This document shows positions 32,301-41,083 of a stretch of 45,842 bases of DNA, piece by piece (the first letter of the stretch is position 1; each line of letters begins with the position of its first letter). The DNA lies in assembly GCA_905202055.1 (NCBI GenBank), contig CAJKQK010000010.1:1-45842 (forward strand), in the 5' to 3' direction. This DNA comes from an uncultured Oxalobacter sp. Lineage in GTDB: Bacteria; Pseudomonadota; Gammaproteobacteria; Burkholderiales; Burkholderiaceae_D. The notes beneath the pieces are model-generated. The model did not search any database. It had not been told where the DNA came from and saw only the letters and a program-made list of their open reading frames with translations. The translations under genes were made by a program, and so were the position numbers.

Positions 32301-32903
32301 CTGCGGATTATTTGATTTATTTATACCCATTTGTTGTTATATCGCTACATTTTCATTTTAATAAATGCACTTTGAATAAAATAATTAATGCATCTCACAA
32401 GTTTTGTATTTTGAAAAGTATGTTTATTTTTTAATAATTTTATGAGTTCTCCTGCCCGTTCAACATGATTTTCAAAGTAAAAAAATTTTCCTGCCTAAAT
32501 CGGATTGATCCCGGGCGTAGATGAGAAAACAATGCCTGTTTTCGGAAATATCCTTTAACGGGAATAAATGTTGACTGGCGGATTGGATAAAACGGGTTTC
32601 CGGGCGATTGTCACTCCCTGAACCCGTGACCCCACAGGATCAATACCTTATGAAATCTTCAGAGCTGCCTGCGAAAGTATTTATAACTATATAATATATA
32701 GATTATAACTATTTATTATATATTTTGCAGAGAGTGTGCCCGGAAAGTTTCTGAAGGGGCTCAATTTGCCTGGGCATTCAAATACTGATTTATGGTGCCA
32801 GATATATGAATCAGTCGTATCCGTGACTGGAAGAGGCTAGTTGAAACGGACAAGTCCGAACCTGTCCGTCACGAGGAGGGTACTGTGTTGTGTGATCCGG
32901 CGT
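32301..32903. other. AT-rich intergenic region
   Basis: No gene is supported in these roughly 600 bases. Two strongly AT-rich stretches stand out (about 32330-32460 and 32680-32730, the latter a run of TATA-like repeats). They probably contain the promoter of autotransporter 1, and DNA of this type is often bound by H-NS-like silencers. A minor open frame on the plus strand from 32841 is the shadow of the leftward gene. Confidence 0.5.
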
Positions 32904-33362
32904 TTATTGCACCGGTTGTGTCTGTTGTGCCGGAACGCGCAGGATCAGGTTGCCGACCGTGTTTTCCTCACCGTCGGCAATGACGATAACTTTCAGGATC
33001 GCTTGCTGCTTGATGACCAGAGGGTTCAGGTGAATGTTGGCGGTTGCCTTGTAAAACCGGGAGGCGAGGGGAATGCCGCATTCCACGATCATCTTTTTGT
33101 TTTCGTTGAACGACCTTTCCAGGAATTCCGGGGGCAGCTCATTTTGCGAAATGACGGCATCGTCGAGCATGACCATGATGAAGAGCTGTTTGAAAGGATG
33201 GTCGAAATCCGTATGACAGTTCAGTGAGATGGCCAGTTTCGGGATCAGGGTTTGCGCCGAATCCAGTGACAGGACAGTGTCATAGACGCCGATGATGGAA
33301 TGCTTCCCACCGATTTCGTTGCGGATATCGTCCGCGAATACACAATCGTATTTTCTGTTCAT
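32904..33362 (-). CDS. DUF6941-like protein
   Basis: The 152-residue protein starts MNRKYDCVFADDIRNEIGGK and continues HSIIGVYDTVLSLDSAQTLI. This opening resembles DUF6941 proteins (a short N-terminal strand, then D-D/E-V/I-R-x-E-x-x-G-K-x-S-L-x-G-x-Y). The rest alternates beta strands with no signal peptide and no catalytic motif that I recognise. The Met at 33362 fits the family start; an in-frame ATG at 33380 adds six residues. Neither has a strong ribosome site. The function is unknown. It sits alone between autotransporter 1 and the autotransporter remnant. Confidence 0.65.
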   Translation of the reverse strand: MNRKYDCVFADDIRNEIGGKHSIIGVYDTVLSLDSAQTLIPKLAISLNCHTDFDHPFKQLFIMVMLDDAVISQNELPPEFLERSFNENKKMIVECGIPLASRFYKATANIHLNPLVIKQQAILKVIVIADGEENTVGNLILRVPAQQTQPVQ

Positions 33363-33435
33363 GATTCTTGACTCATCCATAAAAGAGGTTTCAATATAGC
33401 AGAGAAAGGGAACGGGTTTTAGATAAAAATAAAGA

Positions 33436-33457
33436 AAAGCCGTGAAGCGGCTGTTTT
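33436..33457. terminator. Hairpin flanked by A/T runs
   Basis: AGCCG and CGGCT pair around TGAAG, with an A-rich left side (U-tract for leftward RNA) and GTTTTATT on the right. No intact gene ends here. It may mark the end of a lost leftward gene. Confidence 0.5.
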
Positions 33458-33744
33458 ATTGCCGGGCCTGTTTCGGATAAAAACAGGGGCAGTTCCAGTC
33501 TTTTGCAGAAATGCCGGTTCTGGCCGGTTATTGTTCAGTAAGCTTGCCGTCATTCCATCGTTCAGGGTGTGAAAATACCCGTATCGGACTGAGCCGGACA
33601 ACATGAATATCGACTCTATAGCGGATTCGGTATCATCACGGAATTATCCTTATGTCGCTTATTTGCACTATTTTCAGATATTATTTTGGATGGGAGTATC
33701 CTGATTTTCAACATCCCCAGTGCGCTAACAAGCTCAGGCAGAAC

Positions 33745-34260
33745 ATGGCGGCCACTATGGGTGGCAGGCTCAAGGCCGACATCGACACCGCTGTCAGGAC
33801 GATCGGCATCAGGGGTGAACACCGTTTCAATCCGATATGGCCGATATCATGCCTCATGCAGGTGTGTGGTTCCTGAACGTCAAAACAGATGGATTCAATA
33901 CCAGAAACGACAGGGGTGTTGTCTTCAGGACAGACAACGTTACCATGAACCTGTGGCAATTCCCGATCGGGGTGACATTCCTCAAAAACTTCCCGTCATC
34001 CACTGGGTGGACAATCAGGCCGAAAACCGATATCAGTTTCATCCCGACTGCCGGGGACAAGGATGCGACGACACGGGTCAGCGTTCCGGGAATGGGGACT
34101 GGCGACACACTCGCAACCGACGTCATGGACAGCACGTCGTGGGCGGGAACGCCCGGGCTGGACGTACAGAAAGGCAACATCAGTCCGGGACTCAGGGTCG
34201 GCTGCCAGAAGTCAGGCGATTCCAGTGCCAGAGGCGCCATTTTTATGGTGGGGCCTGATG
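33745..34260 (+). pseudogene. Frameshifted autotransporter beta-barrel remnant
   Basis: On the plus strand one frame reads LKADIDTAVRTIGIRGEHRF and then breaks. The next frame continues MADIMPHAGVWFLNVKTDGF, then WQFPIGVTF, IRPKTDISFIPTAGDKDATT, LDVQKGNISPGLRVG and SSARGAIF. In order, these are the C-terminal strands of an autotransporter barrel (compare H-x-G-V/A-R-Y-x-x-V-K-T-D and the W-x-I-P-x-x-D-x-x-x-I-P-A-A-G-D pattern). The break lies near 33833. No passenger or start is present, and the reading ends without the usual Y-R-F. It is a decayed copy on the opposite strand to the two intact autotransporters and belongs to a different barrel subtype from them. Confidence 0.75.
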
Positions 34261-34322
34261 ACGGGAAAGGGTTCGGCGCCGGCCCGTCCTGTCAGCCGGT
34301 ACCGTTCAAGGTCTCACACGAC

Positions 34323-34348
34323 AAAAAAGGATGCCTGAGCATCCTTTT
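34323..34348. terminator. Terminator of autotransporter 2
   Basis: AAAAGGATGC and GCATCCTTTT pair around CTGA. The stem is the same as at 29672-29700, after paralogue 1. It lies about 20 bases beyond the stop of autotransporter 2. Confidence 0.8.
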
Positions 34349-34366
34349 CTGTATTTTTCAGCTGGT

Positions 34367-36601
34367 TCAGAAGCGGTAATCCAGCCGGAATGAACCCATG
34401 ACACCTTCACGTTTGCCCGCGAAACCTTCAAGAGCGACATTCAGGCGCAGGTTGTCCTTGTTCGTCGGCAACCATGAAAATCCCAGTTCGCCGACAAAGC
34501 TGCCTCCGCCCAGATCGGCGTCTTTTATGTCGTAACCATAGACGGAACCTTTGGATTTGCCGTCGAACTCATACTCATATGCCACACCCGCATACGGCAT
34601 GAAGGCACTGGATGTTCTGGCGTATTTCGTGCCGACCCTCACCCGATGGGAATCGGCGCTGTCGAACAGGAAATTATCGCCCAGTACGGTGGCGTTATTG
34701 CTGTTGACGTGGGTCCAGCTGTAGCGTGCATAGGTATTCAACGAATCCTGCTGGTTAATGGCCCATTTGTAAGCGCCTGTGATATGTGCACCGTAGTACG
34801 TGCCCGAGGTATCGTCATAGGATGCACGCTGGCCATCGGCATAGATATCGGTTTTCAGGTCGGATTTGACGCGTCCGGCACGGAAAGCGGCGTCTGCGGA
34901 AAAGCCGTTGTTGAAGTTGATCTCGCCCATGACGCCTGCGCCGTAGTAATGCGTATCGCCGTCACTTTTGACGGAAGCCAGGTTCGTGAAACTGTTGTGG
35001 CTGTCATAGCTGCCGGTACCGGCTTCGAAAAATACACCGGCGTTGACGTCTGTGGTGGCATTGAATTTATTGCCCCATGCCGCACCGACGAGCCCGGTAA
35101 AGCTGTCGAGATCGAAGTGCGATCCGGCCTTGTAGCGGCTGTGTCCGCCCTGCATGGCGAAAAAGCCTCTGTTGCCCGTTTTGGCGCTGGCGATCATGTT
35201 TTCAAGAGCCTGTCCGGAAAGCAGGTCGCCTCCCTGTCTCAACAGGGCAAGTTCAGAGGAACGTCCCATCAAAAGCGCATGGGACTGCGGATTGGCAGAC
35301 GCGCCGGCCAGGGTTGCGGTCAGGTCGCTGTTTCCGTTATTGAGTTGCAAATCCCAGTCATAAAGCAGGGCGAGGCCTTTGGTTCCCTGTGCCTTGTCGC
35401 TGGCGAGGCTGCCGCCGATGGTCGAGCCCGAGCGGATCAGGGTGACGGTGTCGCCGACGGCAAGATTGCCGCTGCCGGCAGCCATATTGATGCTGCCGAC
35501 CTTGCTGGCGCCCCCGAGGTCAGCCGAGGTGACGGTGATGACCGGGTCGTTGGTCTGGATGTCGCCCGGCAAATTGAAATTGAGGTTCTGGAAGTTTTTC
35601 AGGTCGTTGAAAGTAAAACGGCTGGAGACATTCAGGGTATTGCCGGTGAAAGCGTCCCCCGAAGCCGAGGAACCGCCCCAGACCGATCCCGAAATGGTGC
35701 CTGCTACGAGGCTGACCGTATTGCCTGTGGCCGTTCCTGCTCCGGCACTGACGCCCCCTGTTACATTGGCGATGGTACCACCTGTTACGTTGACGGTATT
35801 GCCGTTTGCATTGGCCGATTCGGACAGGCCGCCGATGATGTTACCGGTAATTGCGCCACCTGAGATGTTAACGATATTGTTGATGGAATTTCCCGTCGTG
35901 TCACTGTTACCGCCGTAAACATTCCTGGCTGACCCGGCATTGACATTGACTGCGTTGCCGGAAGTCATGCCGTTATCGGCGAAACCGCCGATGATGTCAG
36001 AGTTGCTGGCATCGCCTCCGTTCAAATTGACAGTATTGCCGATGGCTTCGCCATTTTCGACGGAACCGCCGTGAACTTCAGTACTGACTGTCGCGTTGTT
36101 GATATTGACGGTATTGCCTTTGGCAATACCGAATGTGTCGGTGTATCCACCATACACTCTCAAGTGAATGGAACCGCCATCCAGTGTCACGGTGTTGCCG
36201 ATGGTGTTTCCAGTGTCGGTATATCCGCCGTATACATCGAGGATGTTTCCGCTGTTAAACACGATGGTATTGTTGATGGCATTCCCGGAAAGAGTATATC
36301 CGCCGTAGATGACTGCACTGGAAGCATTGCTGAAATTGACGGTATTGCCTGTTACGTCAGACGATCCAAGAGTCACGGCGCCGTAAGTGGCACCGAGACT
36401 CCCCCCTCCTGTCACATTGACGATGTTGCCGGAAAGCGAAGTGATGCTGGGGTAAAGGCTGTTGGGCGGAGGAACAGGATTGTTTGGATTGACTTGTAGC
36501 ATACTCGTATCGCTGCCATCATAATTAATCGTTTCCGCCAGTGTTGAGGTCGCTGGCAGGAAAATCATGCCGACCAGTAAAGCAAGCAGTGGTTTTTTCA
36601 T
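34367..36601 (-). CDS. Autotransporter 2 (paralogue of autotransporter 1)
   Basis: The 744-residue protein starts with the signal peptide MKKPLLALLVGMIFLPATST, nearly the same as in paralogue 1. A repeat passenger (VYGGYTDTGNTIGNTVTLDG and similar) of about 350 residues follows. The C-terminal barrel includes GFFAMQGGHSRYKAGSHFDL, QQDSLNTYARYSWTHVNS and the end GSFRLDYRF. The barrel is clearly homologous to that of the gene at 29715, while the passenger repeats differ in number and sequence. The ATG at 36601 follows AGAGG at seven bases; a frame extending to 36748 adds an unlikely N-terminus. It is probably a surface adhesin or display protein. It may have arisen by duplication that included the terminator. 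Confidence 0.85.
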   Translation of the reverse strand: MKKPLLALLVGMIFLPATSTLAETINYDGSDTSMLQVNPNNPVPPPNSLYPSITSLSGNIVNVTGGGSLGATYGAVTLGSSDVTGNTVNFSNASSAVIYGGYTLSGNAINNTIVFNSGNILDVYGGYTDTGNTIGNTVTLDGGSIHLRVYGGYTDTFGIAKGNTVNINNATVSTEVHGGSVENGEAIGNTVNLNGGDASNSDIIGGFADNGMTSGNAVNVNAGSARNVYGGNSDTTGNSINNIVNISGGAITGNIIGGLSESANANGNTVNVTGGTIANVTGGVSAGAGTATGNTVSLVAGTISGSVWGGSSASGDAFTGNTLNVSSRFTFNDLKNFQNLNFNLPGDIQTNDPVITVTSADLGGASKVGSINMAAGSGNLAVGDTVTLIRSGSTIGGSLASDKAQGTKGLALLYDWDLQLNNGNSDLTATLAGASANPQSHALLMGRSSELALLRQGGDLLSGQALENMIASAKTGNRGFFAMQGGHSRYKAGSHFDLDSFTGLVGAAWGNKFNATTDVNAGVFFEAGTGSYDSHNSFTNLASVKSDGDTHYYGAGVMGEINFNNGFSADAAFRAGRVKSDLKTDIYADGQRASYDDTSGTYYGAHITGAYKWAINQQDSLNTYARYSWTHVNSNNATVLGDNFLFDSADSHRVRVGTKYARTSSAFMPYAGVAYEYEFDGKSKGSVYGYDIKDADLGGGSFVGELGFSWLPTNKDNLRLNVALEGFAGKREGVMGSFRLDYRF

Positions 36602-37084
36602 CTGAAGCCTCTCGGTTTGATTGTCATTGAAAAGACAAGAGTTTTTAAAACGGATCGTCCTGGTGAAAGCCATGACGCACCGAATGTGTCGGACGTACTG
36701 TTGACGAGTGTAGAAAGGCCGTTTTCCGCAGCTGTTGAGCTGACGCAAATTGAAAGCTTTCTGGTGGAGCGTTTCCGTATTTCTTATTCATGACGTTGTT
36801 TATTCGGGACATTCCGGGCGGTGGAATCGGAATGACATGCCGGTATGGATACACTGGTTTTATTTGCAAACCGATCAATGCAAGGATTTTTTATGAACTG
36901 AAATCTACGGTAGTGCCTGTTTTCAGGATTCTGATCGCCTCTTTCGGGAGCCGATGTTTTTGTTGAGCCGATTGCCATGTCGAATGGAAGAATGTGGGTG
37001 AAATCGGGAAGGAGATTTCCGCTTTGGTGGTAAAATCCGTCTTTTGAACGGTTTCACATCTCATTTGTTTTCGAGGGGTTTCTT
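36602..37084. other. Divergent intergenic region
   Basis: About 480 bases between the leftward autotransporter 2 and the rightward coiled-coil gene. Both promoters should lie here, but I found no consensus pair. Open frames on the minus strand (for example 36645-36878) have no ribosome site and no family resemblance. GAGGGG at 37073-37078 is the ribosome site of the next gene. Confidence 0.4.
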
Positions 37085-37888
37085 TTGGATTCTTTCAACA
37101 GGTTGGGCAAACAACCGGAACAGTCGAAACGTCCCGGCTTGCCGGGTATGCTGAAAGTGGTGCTTGCTGTGGCCGTCCCTGGCATTCTGATCTGGCCTTC
37201 ACTCGGGCTGGCCCCGCTTTATGCGGCGGATGCGGCCAGTGTGGCGAAGGGCAGCATGATGGAAAAAGTGAAAACGAGCCCGGAAGTCGCTGCCATATTG
37301 AAAGTGTTCCCTGCCGGCTCGATCGATTCCATCGATAAAGCCGACAAGGTTCTTGAAATCGTCAGTATCGAGAAAAAGAACGTCGATGTCCGTCTTTTCA
37401 ATGACAAACTGGACTGCAACAGGAAGTTTCTTGTCTATCGGTGCTACGACAAGGTGCTGGAAACCAAACGGGTTGATTTGAAGGAGCTGCACGCGCTTGA
37501 GGTGGAAGCCAAACGTTTCAAACGCAGTGAGGACGTTCGCCAGCGCGATCTGGCCCTCGATAAACGCAAGGCTGACGAGATTGCCGATGCACCGAAGCGG
37601 GCGGAAAACGTGAAAGCCCATGAAGAACGGGTCAAACGGGTTCAACAGAAGGAAGCGGAGCGCGCGGCGGCGGCAAGGGGTGTCTCTTCCACTCCTGGGC
37701 AAAAGCATTCCGGTGCCCTGATGACCCCGGCTGAAAGGGCGGAAAACGTCCGGAAGTATGAGGAAAAAGTCGAGACGTCAGAGGAACGCAAGAAGATAGT
37801 CGAACAGAAGAAAGCCGAAACGCAATCAAAACGCGACAAGAAAGCAAGAGAAGATGCGGCGAAAGCGGAACAGCAGCCGGCTAAATAA
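37085..37888 (+). CDS. Exported coiled-coil protein of unknown function
   Basis: The 267-residue protein has a hydrophobic N-terminal segment (about residues 22-48, MLKVVLAVAVPGILIWPSLG) serving as signal peptide, probably cut after YAA. A small folded region (about 50-125) with two cysteines (DCNRKFLVYRCYD) follows, then a long charged Lys/Glu/Ala/Arg helix with two similar AENVKAHEERV and AENVRKYEEKV units. The start is a TTG at 37085, six bases after GAGGGG; no ATG is better placed. It is probably periplasmic. Its design resembles the smaller protein at 393. No family is recognised. It is monocistronic, with a terminator at 37909. Confidence 0.65.
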   Translation: MDSFNRLGKQPEQSKRPGLPGMLKVVLAVAVPGILIWPSLGLAPLYAADAASVAKGSMMEKVKTSPEVAAILKVFPAGSIDSIDKADKVLEIVSIEKKNVDVRLFNDKLDCNRKFLVYRCYDKVLETKRVDLKELHALEVEAKRFKRSEDVRQRDLALDKRKADEIADAPKRAENVKAHEERVKRVQQKEAERAAAARGVSSTPGQKHSGALMTPAERAENVRKYEEKVETSEERKKIVEQKKAETQSKRDKKAREDAAKAEQQPAK

Positions 37889-37908
37889 GCCGTGATGGCG
37901 GCAGGATG

Positions 37909-37938
37909 AAAAAGGGCGGGGATTTTCCGCCCTTTTTT
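37909..37938 (+). terminator. Rho-independent terminator
   Basis: AAAAAGGGCGG and CCGCCCTTTTTT pair around GGATTTT. It lies 20 bases after the stop of the coiled-coil gene. Confidence 0.85.
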
Positions 37939-38108
37939 ATAGACGAACAAGGCTTGCGGTTTATGGAACAAACATAAGAAACGCCATGTCCGAAAGCTTT
38001 TTCCCATCCAGGGCGACGTAAATTTCCTGTCGGGAATACACTGTATTTCCGGCGTTTGTCCCGCACAGGCATCGTGCCCCGGTTTTTTGGGGAAATGATC
38101 CTTCCTGA

Positions 38109-38679
38109 TCAACGGAAAGGATTTTTTTCATGAATGACGGGAAGAATATCCTGTTCGACCCCGACAGCATCCCGCGGAGTGGCGCTTCCGTCGGGATCGA
38201 CTTCCGGCGTTTCCCGAAAACGGGCAGTCATCATGTCGTGACCGGTCATGAGGGTCAGCCCGGTTATGTGCGTGTCGTCGTAAGGGGGGCGGATACGCCT
38301 GAATGTGCCGGCCGACACCTTGACGTTCCCGACGCATTCATCGACAAAATCCAGTATGGCTTTTTCCCGTTTGCCCTCAGGTATGCCGTTTTCTGTTTTT
38401 GCGATCTCCTCTTCACTCCAGCCCGCTTTTAATGCCAGGGGAAGGATGCTGCATCCGCTCGCAGGCGCTATGGGAGAGTGCGCCTGCGCGCAGGATAACC
38501 ATTTCCCGGTCTTTGTGGCCTGGTTTGCCTGCCGGGAAACTGGCTCCGGCGGAAATGTATCCTTTGGCCGAACCGGTCGTTACCGGCAGGGTGCGGACGA
38601 GGCTGGACGGGAACCGTGCGTACTGTTCTTTTTGTTCATCGCTCATGAAGCTGACGCCGGGAAGGCGGATTCCGGACAT
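38109..38679 (-). pseudogene. Frameshifted carboxymuconolactone-decarboxylase-family gene
   Basis: A leftward frame from the ATG at 38679 reads MSGIRLPGVSFMSDEQKEQY, then ARFPSSLVRTL and REMVILRAGALSHSACERMQ. This is the start of a CMD/AhpD-like alpha-helical protein, with the REx-ILR core. After ERMQH it runs into a stop. The neighbouring frame continues exactly where the family should: LPLALKAGWSEEEIAKTENG, then FVDECVGNVKVSAGTF and LMTGHDMMTARFRETPEVD, to a TGA at 38109. A single base change near 38436-38447 (a CCTTCCCC run on the minus strand) separates the halves. Both halves look otherwise undamaged, so the mutation is recent or a sequencing error. The S-A-C-E motif lacks the paired CxxC of AhpD. 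Confidence 0.75.
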
Positions 38680-39114
38680 GTTTTCTCGAAAATGACGATA
38701 AGCAGGCAATGTCAGGCGACGATACCAGACGAATGGAATTCTATTCCTTTTTCGAAATGGCGCGTCCGGTTTTCCGGTTATTTCAGGCCGCTTGCTGACG
38801 GCCGGTTTCTTTTCGATGCAACTATTACCGGAAACAGCGCCACGGATTTCGTCACGGTTTCAGGAAGGCGTGACAGCCCCTGTTTTGATGAACAGGAAAA
38901 AGCGTTTTCTTTTCATGTAAACAAGCTTGTTTGAAAACAGGAGCTTGCATCTTGCAATGAACAGGGTTTTCATCCGGTTCGCAAAAGAGCATTCCTGACA
39001 AGAAACCGGGGGTTTTGTCGTATTGCTGTTCGGGTGAGATCGCCTGAAAGTTTATAAGCCTGATCCCGGTTCCCTTGTGGTGTCGATGTCGTCATGGCAT
39101 ATCCCGCCTCTTTT
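38680..39114. other. Intergenic region without recognised features
   Basis: About 430 bases between the CMD pseudogene and the poxB stop. It holds no supported gene, hairpin terminator or repeat. It may include the promoter of the CMD gene near its left end. Confidence 0.4.
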
Positions 39115-40761
39115 TTATTTCCCGTGCGATGTCAGGATATCTTCAGGGGGAATCCAGGCGGCGGCAGGATCGGTGACGAAGTCGACGAGTGCCGGGCCCG
39201 GATAGTCGAAAGCGCGAATGATGGCGTCGCGAATGTCTTCCGCTTTTTCGACACGTTCCCCATACAGGCCGATTGCCCTGGCAACCGCGCCGAAATCGGG
39301 ATTTTTCACTTCGGTTCCCCAGGGGACAATGCCTGAATCGCTCATTTCGTGATGAACCATCGCACGGGACGAATTGTTGAAAACCATGAGTTTGACCGGC
39401 AGGTTTTGCCCGACTGCCGTCAGCAGTTCACCCATCAGCATGGTCAGGCCACCGTCGCCGCAGAGCGCAATCACCTGACGGCCGGGAGCGGCGAGTGCCG
39501 CGCCGATGGCCTGGGGCAGGGCGTTTGCCATCGATCCGTGTCCGAAGGAGGCCAGAAGGCGCTGGTCTTTTTTCATGTTCAGGTAGCGGGCTGACCAGAC
39601 GTTGCACATGCCGGTATCGACTGTAAAGATGGCGTTTTTGTCAGCCAGTCCGTCAATGGCATGGGCAAGCTGTTCCGGCGAAATCGGGTGTCCGTTTTGT
39701 GCTTCGGACAGTGGGGTATTCATCAGCCGGACCATGTCCCTGTTCAGGGCAAGCATGGCGTCGAGGAAGGCGCGTTCTTCTTTTTGGGCAATCATGGGTA
39801 ACAGGGCTTTTATGGTCGTGGCAATATCGCCGGCCAGCGCCATGTTGACGATTGCCCGGCGTCCCAGTTGGGAGGGAGTGTCGTCGATCTGGACGATGGT
39901 TGAATTTTTCGGATAAAAGGAATGGAAAGGAAAATCGGTCCCCAGCATGAGCAGCAGCTCACACTCTTTGAAAGCTTCAGCTGCGGCTCCCCATCCCAGA
40001 TGGCCGACCATGCCGATGCCATTCGGGTTATCGGCTTCCAGAACGTCCTTGCCACGGTAAGCCCATGCGATGGGCGCCTGTATCTTGCGGGACAATGCGA
40101 GTACGTCGTCGCGGCCGTCACGACAGCCTGCCCCTCCGTATATGACGATTTTCCCGCAACGGTCGATGAGTTTTGCCAGTGCGGCGAGATCGTCTTTCGA
40201 AGGGAGGGAAATGGGACGTGAACGGGCAATGGGATGCGCAAGCATGGGATTGTCCAGGGGGGCACGGGCGACGTCGCCGGGCAGGATGACCATGCCCACG
40301 CCCCTTTCCAGAAGGGCGGCCTGTATCGCCAGCTCCGCCATGCGCGGCATTTGCCGGGCGGTCGTGGCATAGCCCAGATATTTTGTGCAGTCGGCGAATA
40401 TCCAGTCCGGGCGCGTTTCCTGAAAGAAGCGGCTGCCGATTTCGGGCTGGGGGATATGGGTGGCCACAGCAAAGATGGGGGCGCTGTTACGGTTGCAATC
40501 GTAAAGGCCGTTTACCAGATGTAGCGAGCCGGGCCCGCAGGAGCCGAATACGGCGGAGATGCCTCCGGAGATATCGGCGTCGGCCCCGGCGGCAAACGCG
40601 CCCGCTTCCTCGTTGCGTACGTTGATGAATTCGATTTGGCCATCACTGTGATGGATGGCGTCGACCAGCGAGTTGGCCGAGTCGCCGACGATGCCGTAAA
40701 TACGTTTGATTCCGGCATCGATCATGAGCGAAACAAGGTTTTGTGCCACGGTTTGAGACAT
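39115..40761 (-). CDS. poxB: Pyruvate dehydrogenase (quinone), PoxB-type
   Basis: PoxB oxidatively decarboxylates pyruvate to acetate and CO2 with TPP and FAD, passing electrons to ubiquinone. The 548-residue protein starts MSQTVAQNLVSLMIDAGIKR at an ATG six bases after GGGAGG; in-frame starts further upstream are unlikely. The active-site Glu region is NVRNEEAGAFAAGAD (48-62), the substrate/FAD region GSCGPGSLHLVNGLYDCNRN (73-92), and the TPP motif CGDGGLTMLMGE to NN (434-463). It ends PPEDILTSHGK. The E. coli enzyme has roughly 24-30 further residues forming the lipid-activated membrane-binding peptide, and the DNA beyond the stop does not resemble it. Membrane activation may therefore differ. 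No gene is cotranscribed. Confidence 0.85.
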   Translation of the reverse strand: MSQTVAQNLVSLMIDAGIKRIYGIVGDSANSLVDAIHHSDGQIEFINVRNEEAGAFAAGADADISGGISAVFGSCGPGSLHLVNGLYDCNRNSAPIFAVATHIPQPEIGSRFFQETRPDWIFADCTKYLGYATTARQMPRMAELAIQAALLERGVGMVILPGDVARAPLDNPMLAHPIARSRPISLPSKDDLAALAKLIDRCGKIVIYGGAGCRDGRDDVLALSRKIQAPIAWAYRGKDVLEADNPNGIGMVGHLGWGAAAEAFKECELLLMLGTDFPFHSFYPKNSTIVQIDDTPSQLGRRAIVNMALAGDIATTIKALLPMIAQKEERAFLDAMLALNRDMVRLMNTPLSEAQNGHPISPEQLAHAIDGLADKNAIFTVDTGMCNVWSARYLNMKKDQRLLASFGHGSMANALPQAIGAALAAPGRQVIALCGDGGLTMLMGELLTAVGQNLPVKLMVFNNSSRAMVHHEMSDSGIVPWGTEVKNPDFGAVARAIGLYGERVEKAEDIRDAIIRAFDYPGPALVDFVTDPAAAWIPPEDILTSHGK

Positions 40762-41083
40762 GATGCCTCCCGAAAAAATGGAATGGGTCGCGACGGTCCT
40801 GCCGAACACTGGAGCGGCTGTTCTGCGAGGTTGACAATCCGGATGGATTCCAGGCTGTCCGGAAATGATGAAAAAATAGCATTTACCCGAAGAAAGGGCT
40901 TGATGCAGGTAAAGGAAACCGGTTTGGCGAAGCGTTTGCCTTCGGCTGGAAAAGCTGCGGGAAAGCAGGGAGAGGAGTGCCTGATTTCCAACTGAAACAT
41001 CCATTACGGATTGTTTCACTTTCCAAATTGAAGATTTTTCATGGCTGGCTTAAAGTAAATGGCCATAAACATTTTTTTCCGCC
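40762..41083. other. Divergent promoter region of poxB and the lipoprotein gene
   Basis: About 320 bases. The poxB ribosome site (GGGAGG on the minus strand, about 40768-40773) is the only clear element. No palindrome or consensus promoter was recognised. Confidence 0.4.

Noticed and set aside
33419..33604. Leftward 61-codon open frame
   Set aside because: Its 3' end is formed by the hairpin at 33436-33457 and its A/T runs; no ribosome site or homology signal.
38130..38934. Overlapping plus-strand frames over the CMD region
   Set aside because: The minus-strand frames carry the family sequence; the plus-strand frames have no motif or ribosome site.
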